From Cellulomonas massiliensis JC225 (GTDB taxonomy: Bacteria > Actinomycetota > Actinomycetes > Actinomycetales > Cellulomonadaceae): DNA of 39,460 bases. The stretch covers positions 3,161,940 to 3,201,399 of the forward strand of contig NZ_HE978588.1 of the NCBI RefSeq assembly GCF_000312005.1, written 5' to 3'. Under the pieces are notes generated by a model. It ran no database searches and had not been told where the DNA came from. It saw only the letters and a program-made list of their open reading frames with translations. The position numbers and the translations under genes are program-made. Positions 32,595 to 39,460 of this stretch are shown here, piece after piece. The first letter of the stretch is position 1. Every line of letters starts with the position of its first letter.

Positions 32595-33749
32595 TCACGT
32601 GACTCCGAGCTGGCCTGACAGGACGAGGACTGCTGCACCGGTCAGCACCCCGTCCTCGTCGAGCGAACCCATCCGTAGCGTCAGGCCCTGCCCGATGACG
32701 GGCATGGTCCGGGCACGGACGGCGTCGAGCGCCGCCTCGAGCAGAGGTCCGTCCAGCAGCTCCCGGGGGCCGGAGAGCAGGATCTCGCCGAGGTCCAGCG
32801 CGGACACGACGGGTGCCAGGGCGATGCCCAGCAACCGTCCGACCGACGCCAGAGCAGCGTCGGAATCCTGGGGGTCGAGGCCCGCGACGCGTGCGCGCAG
32901 GGCCGGGACGCTGAGCACCGTCTCGAGGCAGCCGCGCCGGCCGCAGGCGCACGCGCCGGGCTCCTGGGCGGACTCGTCGTCGAGGACGGTGACGTGGCCG
33001 ATCTCACCCGCGGCGTGGTGCTTGCCGACGACGAGCGCCCCGTCGACGACGATGCCGGCGCCCACGCCCTGCCCGATGGTGACGACCATCGAGCCGCTGC
33101 CGGCCGCCTCGCCGTAGGTGAACTCCCCCAGCGCGCGAGTGTTCGCGTCGTTCGCGACGTGCACGGGCACGCCGAGCCGCTCCGTGAGGAGCGTCGCGAG
33201 GGGAAGGTCGTACCAGCCGAGGTTCGGCGCCTGCACGACACGGCCGTCCTGGTCGATGACGCCCGGCGAGGCGATGCCCACGCCGAGCACCGGGCTGGCC
33301 GCGGCGTCGACGAGGTCGGCGGCGAGCGCCACGAGGAGCTCCACCACGTCGTCGCCGCGCCGGCCCTCGAGCGGCGCCGTGCGGCGCGTGACGAGCTCGC
33401 CGTGCATCGTGAGGACGGCCCCGACGAGCTCGGAGTCGTCGGTGAGGTCGAGGGCGACGATCTCGAAGGCCTTCGCGTCGAGCCCGACGAGCGTCGCGGG
33501 CTTGCCGACCTTGCCCTCGACCTTCACGCCGAGCTCGGTGACGAGCCCCTCCGCGATGAGGTCGGACACCAGGTCGGAGACGGTCACCCGCGTGAGGCCG
33601 GTGCTGCGCGCGATGTCGGCGCGTGAGCTGTTGCCGTCGTGGAAGAGGGTCGCGAGCACCATCGAGCGGTTGTGCGCGCGGGCGTGCTCGGGCAGCGCCT
33701 TGACCGTGGGCCGCAGCGCCCGTCCGATCCGTCGTGCACCCGAGCTCAC
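32595..33749 (-). CDS. ROK-family transcriptional regulator
   Basis: The 384-residue regulator has a winged helix-turn-helix (S-S-R-A-D-I-A-R-S-T-G-L-T-R-V-T-V-S-D-L, about residues 42-61) followed by a ROK domain: V-G-I-A-S-P-G-V-I-D-Q-D, A-N-D-A-N-T-R-A-L-G-E and the zinc motif C-A-C-G-R-R-G-C-L-E. It is first in the operon and should sense the amino sugar or its phosphate. The GTG at 33749 has AGGAG six bases upstream. An in-frame GTG at 33770 is preceded by a TCTACT box at seven bases, so a leaderless form seven residues longer is possible. The kinase-like site may be inactive, as is usual in this group. Confidence 0.92.
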   Translation of the reverse strand: MSSGARRIGRALRPTVKALPEHARAHNRSMVLATLFHDGNSSRADIARSTGLTRVTVSDLVSDLIAEGLVTELGVKVEGKVGKPATLVGLDAKAFEIVALDLTDDSELVGAVLTMHGELVTRRTAPLEGRRGDDVVELLVALAADLVDAAASPVLGVGIASPGVIDQDGRVVQAPNLGWYDLPLATLLTERLGVPVHVANDANTRALGEFTYGEAAGSGSMVVTIGQGVGAGIVVDGALVVGKHHAAGEIGHVTVLDDESAQEPGACACGRRGCLETVLSVPALRARVAGLDPQDSDAALASVGRLLGIALAPVVSALDLGEILLSGPRELLDGPLLEAALDAVRARTMPVIGQGLTLRMGSLDEDGVLTGAAVLVLSGQLGVT

Positions 33750-33775
33750 GGGCGCTCCTGCCGTCGTCACGTTTG

Positions 33776-33796
33776 TTAGTAGAGCTTCCTTACTAA
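33776..33796. promoter_or_regulatory. Operator candidate TTAGTA-N9-TACTAA before the ROK regulator
   Basis: The arms TTAGTA and TACTAA match perfectly with a 9-base spacer. It overlaps the probable -10 region of the ROK regulator gene. ROK regulators (XylR, NagC, Mlc) bind AT-rich dyads of this kind, so self-repression of the operon fits. AT-rich sequence here stands out in a GC-rich genome. Confidence 0.6.
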
Positions 33797-33814
33797 TGGA
33801 AGTCAACCACCTGT

Positions 33815-33841
33815 CGTGACCGTGATCACATCGTGACCGTG
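33815..33841. repeat. Direct repeat CGTGACCGTG x2 around a GTGATCAC palindrome
   Basis: CGTGACCGTG at 33815-33824 and 33832-33841, with GTGATCAC (33822-33829) spanning the first copy's end. This lies in the 176-base gap upstream of the ROK operon and could be a second control site, for example for a global regulator. The rest of that gap holds only the operator at 33776-33796. Confidence 0.35.
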
Positions 33842-33925
33842 CGTTCACACGAACGACGCACGACCCCGCGCAGCCGGCCTCCTGCGTCCCCCGACCGGCG
33901 CAGCGGGGCCGTGGTCAGCGTCCTC

Positions 33926-34816
33926 TCAGCGTCCGTCGGCGGCCACGGCGTCCACCCAGCCGAGCGCCCCCGCGTGCCGCACGGACCGCGTCGCCACCTG
34001 CACCGCGCGCCCGAGAGCGGTGGGCACGTCCGCTCCGCGGGCGACCTCGGCGGCGAACGCGCCGTGCAGCACGTCGCCCGCGCCCAGCGTGTCGACCACG
34101 TCCCCGGCGGCCACCGCCGGCGGACGGACGAGACCCCGGTCCCCGTCGGCGGAGCGCCACTCGACCGGGCCCGCCCCGGACGAGCGCGCCACGGTGGCCG
34201 CTCCCCACGCGGCCACGGCGTCGAGCACGTGACCGGGGTCCGGGGCGCGGAAGTCCGCCGACAGCACCGCGTGGTCGACGAGCGCGAGGAGCTCCTCGAG
34301 CCCGGGCTTCCAGCTGCCGCCGTCGAGGAGCACCGGCACTCCCCCGGACCGGGCGGCCCGGGCCAGCGCGACGGCGGCCGCGAGGTGGTGGCCGTCCAGC
34401 AGGAGCGCGTCGGCGCCCCGCAGGACGTCCTCGGCGACGGCGGCCGCCGCGTCGTCCAGGCGTGCGACGCCGGTGGCGTTGACCGAGACCACCGAGCGCT
34501 CGCCCGTGGCCCGGGTGACGAGCACCGTCGAGACGGCGGGCGACCCCGGCAGCCCCTCGAGCAGGTCCACGACCTCGACACCCCGCCCGGCGAGGCCCGA
34601 GCGGACCGCGTCGGCGACCGGTCCCGTGCCGAGCGCCGTGACGAGGACGGTGGGGACGCCGAGCGCCACGGCGGTCGCCGCGGCGTTGGCGGCCGGACCG
34701 CCGAACGCGACGCTCGCGCTGCGCGCGACGACCTTCTCGTCCGGCCCGGGCAGCGCGTCCACCACCTGCACCACGTCGAGCGTGGCCAGGCCCGCGCACA
34801 CCAGGCGTGCGCTCAC
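33926..34816 (-). CDS. PfkB-family carbohydrate kinase
   Basis: The 296-residue cytoplasmic kinase has the PfkB signatures: [10 protein letters not shown] near residue 40 and [13 protein letters not shown] near residue 245, where the final Asp is catalytic. The sugar or nucleoside substrate cannot be told. The GTG at 34816 overlaps the stop of the upstream small membrane protein by GTGA. I see no sugar transporter beside it apart from the ROK operon, which is separately promoted. Confidence 0.9.
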   Translation of the reverse strand: MSARLVCAGLATLDVVQVVDALPGPDEKVVARSASVAFGGPAANAAATAVALGVPTVLVTALGTGPVADAVRSGLAGRGVEVVDLLEGLPGSPAVSTVLVTRATGERSVVSVNATGVARLDDAAAAVAEDVLRGADALLLDGHHLAAAVALARAARSGGVPVLLDGGSWKPGLEELLALVDHAVLSADFRAPDPGHVLDAVAAWGAATVARSSGAGPVEWRSADGDRGLVRPPAVAAGDVVDTLGAGDVLHGAFAAEVARGADVPTALGRAVQVATRSVRHAGALGWVDAVAADGR

Positions 34817-35115
34817 CGACGGTCCACGAGCAGCCACGTGGCGCCGCCCAGCGCGGCGGCCGCGACCGCGACGGACGGCCACGGGCCGAGCGCCGTCTCG
34901 CGCGCGAGCACGTGCGACGCCACGAAGCACCCCGCCGCCACGAGGAGGACCCCGCCGACCCGCACGGGTCCGGCGTCCCGCGCGCGCCACGCGCACGCCG
35001 CGGCGCCGGCCACCAGGACGGCCCCGCCGAGGGGGCGCACGCCCGTGACCTGGGCGACGGCGAAGCCGGCGACGAGGGTCGCGGCGGCGGGGACGGCGGT
35101 GGGAAGTCGGCGCAC
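34813..35115 (-). CDS. Small hypothetical membrane protein
   Basis: The 100-residue protein has three hydrophobic helices with short Arg-containing loops and ends V-D-R-R. The GTG at 35115 follows TAGGGT by six bases (leaderless). It is coupled to the PfkB-type kinase by GTGA overlap, so it may work with that kinase. Family not recognised. Confidence 0.65.
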   Translation of the reverse strand: MRRLPTAVPAAATLVAGFAVAQVTGVRPLGGAVLVAGAAACAWRARDAGPVRVGGVLLVAAGCFVASHVLARETALGPWPSVAVAAAALGGATWLLVDRR

Positions 35116-35121
35116 GCCGCC

Positions 35122-35127
35122 ACCCTA
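35122..35127 (-). promoter_or_regulatory. -10 box of leaderless membrane protein-kinase operon
   Basis: TAGGGT on the minus strand, six bases before the GTG at 35115. Confidence 0.5.
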
Positions 35128-35283
35128 GGACGGCGCGGCGCGCGCGGTCGCGGGGCGACCTCCGTCCCGTGGAGGGCCCCACGGTGCGGCACTAGGTTGG
35201 ACCTCGGCCCGTCGTGCCGTCCGCCGCGTGCCGGTCCCCCCGGCGCCGCCCCGGCAGCCTTGCCCGTCAGAGAGGGAACCCGA

Positions 35284-36966
<1,683 letters not shown>

Positions 36967-36981
36967 GGACGGGGGCAGGAC

Positions 36982-37353
36982 GTGGCCGAGGTCGTCCGGG
37001 CGCGGGTGGACGCATGGTGCTGGGCCGTGCGGCTGTTCCCCACGCGCTCGGCGGCCGGCGCCGCGTGCCGGGCGGGGCACGTCCGGGTGAACGGCGAGCG
37101 CGCCAAGCCGGCGACGATCGTCGTGCCCGGGGACGAGGTCCACGTCCGCGGCGGGGCCCGTGAGCGGATCGTCGAGGTGCGCCGCACGGTCGTCAAGCGG
37201 GTGGGTGCCGCGGTGGCGGTGGAGTGCTATCTCGACCGCTCCCCCGCCCCGCCGCCGCGCGACCAGGTGGCCGTCGCTGCGCTGCGCGACCGCGGGGCCG
37301 GCCGGCCGACCAAGCGCGACCGCCGGATGATCGAGCGCCTGCGCGGGCGCTGA
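36982..37353 (+). CDS. S4-domain RNA-binding protein (Hsp15/HslR-like)
   Basis: The 123-residue protein holds an S4 fold: R-V-D-A-W-C-W-A-V-R-L-F-P-T-R-S-A-A-G-A-A-C-R-A-G-H-V-R-V-N-G, then V-V-P-G-D-E-V. A basic tail (R-P-T-K-R-D-R-R-M-I-E-R-L-R) may add RNA contacts. In E. coli Hsp15 binds stalled 50S subunits; this homologue probably handles ribosomes too. The GTG at 36982 is 15 bases past pgi and has GGGGGCAGGA upstream. Confidence 0.88.
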   Translation: MAEVVRARVDAWCWAVRLFPTRSAAGAACRAGHVRVNGERAKPATIVVPGDEVHVRGGARERIVEVRRTVVKRVGAAVAVECYLDRSPAPPPRDQVAVAALRDRGAGRPTKRDRRMIERLRGR

Positions 37354-37377
37354 CCGCGCAGGGCGCACACTGGAGGG

Positions 37378-38337
37378 GTGCCCGCCGACGCCCCTGCCCT
37401 CGACCGCGCGCCCGGCGCGGCCGCGCAGCGCAACGGGCAGGACGGCCCTCTGCTGGACACCTACCGGCCGCGGCACGCGCTCGACCTGAGGCTCACCGTC
37501 GCACCGCTGCGGCGCGGCCGGGGCGACCCCACGTGGGCGGACGGCCCCGACGGCGCGCTCTGGCGGGCCCACCGGACCCCGCACGGCCCGGCGACGACGC
37601 GGCTGCAGCAGCGCCGGGGCGAGGTCGACGTCGCCGCGTGGGGGCCCGGCGCGTCGTGGGCCGTCGAGGCGGTCCCCGAGCTGCTGGGCTGCCGGGACGA
37701 CGGCGAGCTGGACGCGTCCCTGCACCCGGTCGTGGCCGCGGCGCACCACCGGCACCCCGGGCTGCGCGTGCCCCGGTCGGCCGACGTCCTCGGGGCGCTG
37801 GTCCCCGGCGTGCTCGAGCAGCGCGTCGTCGGCCTCGACGCGAAGGCCTCCTGGCGGCGGCTCGTCGCCCGCCACGGCGAGCCCGCGCCGGGCCCCGTGC
37901 GCCTCGTCGTGCCGCCCGCCGCCGAGGTGTGGCGTGACCTGCCGGACTGGGAGTGGCGCCGGGCGGGGGTCGAGGGAGCCCGGTCCGACACCGTGCGCCG
38001 GGCCGCGCAGGTCGCCGGCCGCCTGGAGGCGACGCTGTCGCTGCCCGTCGTCGAGGCGCGCCGCCGGCTCACGTCCGTGCGCGGCATCGGCGCCTGGACG
38101 TGCGCGGAGATCACGAGCCGCGCCCACGGCGACACCGACGCGGTGCCCGTCGGGGACTACCACCTGCCGTCGATCGTCGGGTGGGCGCTCACGGGCGAGC
38201 GTGCCGACGACGCCCGCATGCTCGAGCTGCTCGAGCCGTGGCGGGGGCAGCGCCACCGCGTCGTGCGGCTCGTCGCCCTGACCGCGACACCCCCGCGACG
38301 GGCGCCGCGCTCGCCGCGTGCGGTGCCCCTGCGCTGA
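37378..38337 (+). CDS. AlkA-like DNA-3-methyladenine glycosylase (HhH-GPD)
   Basis: The 319-residue protein removes alkylated bases from DNA by its family. The helix-hairpin-helix motif is L-T-S-V-R-G-I-G-A-W-T-C-A-E-I, followed by D-A-V-P-V-G-D-Y-H-L-P-S with the catalytic Asp. The N-terminal half (TYRPRHALDLRLTVAPLRRG..., then DPTWADGPDGALWR) is as in actinobacterial AlkA-like proteins. The GTG at 37378 lies 24 bases past the S4 gene; a GGAGG close to it and a CACACT box six bases before it leave the initiation mode open. Confidence 0.9.
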   Translation: MPADAPALDRAPGAAAQRNGQDGPLLDTYRPRHALDLRLTVAPLRRGRGDPTWADGPDGALWRAHRTPHGPATTRLQQRRGEVDVAAWGPGASWAVEAVPELLGCRDDGELDASLHPVVAAAHHRHPGLRVPRSADVLGALVPGVLEQRVVGLDAKASWRRLVARHGEPAPGPVRLVVPPAAEVWRDLPDWEWRRAGVEGARSDTVRRAAQVAGRLEATLSLPVVEARRRLTSVRGIGAWTCAEITSRAHGDTDAVPVGDYHLPSIVGWALTGERADDARMLELLEPWRGQRHRVVRLVALTATPPRRAPRSPRAVPLR

Positions 38338-38408
38338 GCGGGTCGGGTAGCGTCGTCCCCGGACGTCCCCGCACTCCAGGCGGGGCTGCACGCACCCGGG
38401 AGGAACCC

Positions 38409-38645
38409 ATGAGCCAGCCTGTCGTCGAGTCCCGCGACGAGGACTCGGTCGAGGCGGCCGGCACCGCGGTCGCGACGTTCTTCGCCTTCGTGCTGTTCCT
38501 GGGTGGCCTCGCCCTGCTGGCGATCTCCTTCGACGTCGGCGACGCGGCCCCGTGGACCTTCACCGGCGGCATCCTCGCGATCGGCCTGGCCTTCGCGCTG
38601 CCGACGACGATCCTGCCCGCGCTGGAGGACCGTCAGGGCTCCTGA
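38409..38645 (+). CDS. Small two-helix membrane protein
   Basis: The 78-residue protein has an acidic N-terminus (V-E-S-R-D-E-D-S-V-E), two membrane helices (about residues 18-42 and 48-68) and a short charged tail. The ATG at 38409 has GGAGGAA upstream. The function is unknown to me. It converges with the partial gene at the right edge. Confidence 0.65.
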   Translation: MSQPVVESRDEDSVEAAGTAVATFFAFVLFLGGLALLAISFDVGDAAPWTFTGGILAIGLAFALPTTILPALEDRQGS

Positions 38646-38660
38646 CGCCAGGCCCCTCGC

Positions 38661-39460
38661 CTAGAGCTGGGCGAGACGCCAGGTCCCCGTCGTCCGGACG
38701 ACGACCACCGACGGGCCCGTGTCGATCGGGGCCGTGTCCGACATCGCGCCCTCGCCGTCGACGAGCGTGAGCGGCGCCTTGCCGCCGTACTGCACGACCG
38801 AGAACGGGCTCGGGTCGTCGTGGATGTACGCGAGGTGCCCCTGCGGGCCGTCGTAGAGGACGACCGTGTCCCCTGTCCCGGACAGCGCGGCGCCGCCGCC
38901 GCCCACGTGCGCCGCCCCGGAGACGGGCACGAGCGTGACGACCCAGTCACCCTCGGCGCTGACCCGCAGGGCGTCGGGGCGGTCGGCGCGCAGGCCGTAC
39001 GCCGTCGTCCCGGAGTAGGCCCCCGAGGACGCGACCAGGGCCTTGCCCGCCTTCGCCCCCGAGCCGTCGAGCGGCTGCACGCGGAACGTCCCGCCACCGG
39101 CGTAGCTCGCCACGACCAGCCCCGCGCTCGCGCCGGCCGGGACCGGGACGACGTCGTCCCCCGACCCCTCGACGGTCACGGGGTCGAAGCGCCCGAACTG
39201 CGTGTCGTAGGGGCCCGCGAGGTCGTCGGCCCCACCGCCGGGCTGCGCCGGGGCCGTGGCCGCGGGCGACCCCTCGACAGGCAGCGACCACCCGGGGTCC
39301 GGCGCGCCCTCCGTCGCCTTCGAGATCGCGCCGACCACGACCATGACCGCGGCCGCCTCCAGCGCGAACACCCAGCCGCGCCGCCACACGGGCACGCGGT
39401 AGCGCCGCTCGTGCGGCCGCCACGTCGGCGAGGGGCGCACGTCGGGGCCGGGCCAGGCGG
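38661..39460 (-). CDS. Membrane-anchored extracytoplasmic hypothetical protein, N-terminus missing
   Basis: The frame is open through the right edge (at least 266 codons). An in-frame GTG at 39440 exists, but the reading continues sensibly upstream (A-W-P-G-P-D-V-R-P-S-P-T-W), so the start probably lies outside. It has a basic, Trp-containing cytoplasmic part, one membrane helix (F-A-L-E-A-A-A-V-M-V-V-V-G-A), a linker rich in Ala, Pro and Gly, and a long Gly/Val/Asp-rich beta domain that repeats short strands (VVPVPAGASAGLVVASYAGG, VTLVPVSGAAHVGG). Family not recognised; probably exposed outside the membrane. Confidence 0.7.
   Translation of the reverse strand, partial: AWPGPDVRPSPTWRPHERRYRVPVWRRGWVFALEAAAVMVVVGAISKATEGAPDPGWSLPVEGSPAATAPAQPGGGADDLAGPYDTQFGRFDPVTVEGSGDDVVPVPAGASAGLVVASYAGGGTFRVQPLDGSGAKAGKALVASSGAYSGTTAYGLRADRPDALRVSAEGDWVVTLVPVSGAAHVGGGGAALSGTGDTVVLYDGPQGHLAYIHDDPSPFSVVQYGGKAPLTLVDGEGAMSDTAPIDTGPSVVVVRTTGTWRLAQL

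Overview
The window comes from a high-GC actinobacterium, probably of the Cellulomonas/Cellulosimicrobium type. The reasons are the very high GC content, the many GTG starts, the frequent leaderless starts (a TANNNT box 6-7 nt before the start codon), and gene neighbourhoods typical of Actinobacteria: orn beside tRNA-His; clpS-DUF2017-murI-metallo-hydrolase-rph-rdgB divergent from nicotinate phosphoribosyltransferase; DUF3039 coupled to a DEAD/DEAH helicase; a DUF4916 Nudix-like gene. No database was searched, so every name rests on motifs and family knowledge.

Layout. 1-1.2 kb: a dynamin-like GTPase cut by the left edge. 1.4-3.9 kb: tRNA-Arg, two small membrane proteins, a PAP2 phosphatase, oligoribonuclease and tRNA-His. 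3.9-8.5 kb: an osmoprotectant (OpuC/ProU-type) ABC importer. Its ATPase gene, coupled to an ATP-grasp gene, diverges from two permeases and a lipoprotein; a perfect 10-bp inverted repeat lies between. The binding protein is circularly permuted: the segment that ends normal OpuAC/OpuCC proteins sits at its N-terminus. 8.6-12.5 kb: a flavin disulfide reductase, a methyltransferase, tRNA-Lys, a stand-alone GroES-like protein, a Bcp peroxiredoxin and tRNA-Leu.

12.44-16.70 kb is a decayed integrative element in the 3' end of tRNA-Leu(TAG), bounded by a 28-bp duplication of the tRNA end. It carries a tyrosine integrase with three frameshifts, a lipoprotein, an ImmA-like remnant, two other broken genes, a tiny acidic protein, and an intact 296-codon protein. 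That protein looks like a HEPN-type RNase/toxin domain joined to a beta-sandwich, and it is the best candidate here for an undescribed accessory function.

16.7-27.3 kb is conserved chromosome: thioredoxin, a Nudix-like gene, an ABC-F protein, rdgB, rph, an Rv1339-like metallo-hydrolase, murI, DUF2017, clpS, pncB, a helicase and DUF3039. 27.3-33.8 kb is an amino-sugar or chito-oligosaccharide uptake operon: ROK regulator, sugar-binding lipoprotein, two permeases, ROK kinase and NagB. It has a dyad operator candidate before the regulator and a strong hairpin after the binding-protein gene. 33.9-39.5 kb: a PfkB-type kinase coupled to a small membrane protein, glucose-6-phosphate isomerase, an S4 RNA-binding protein, an AlkA-like DNA glycosylase, a small membrane protein and an anchored extracytoplasmic protein cut by the right edge.
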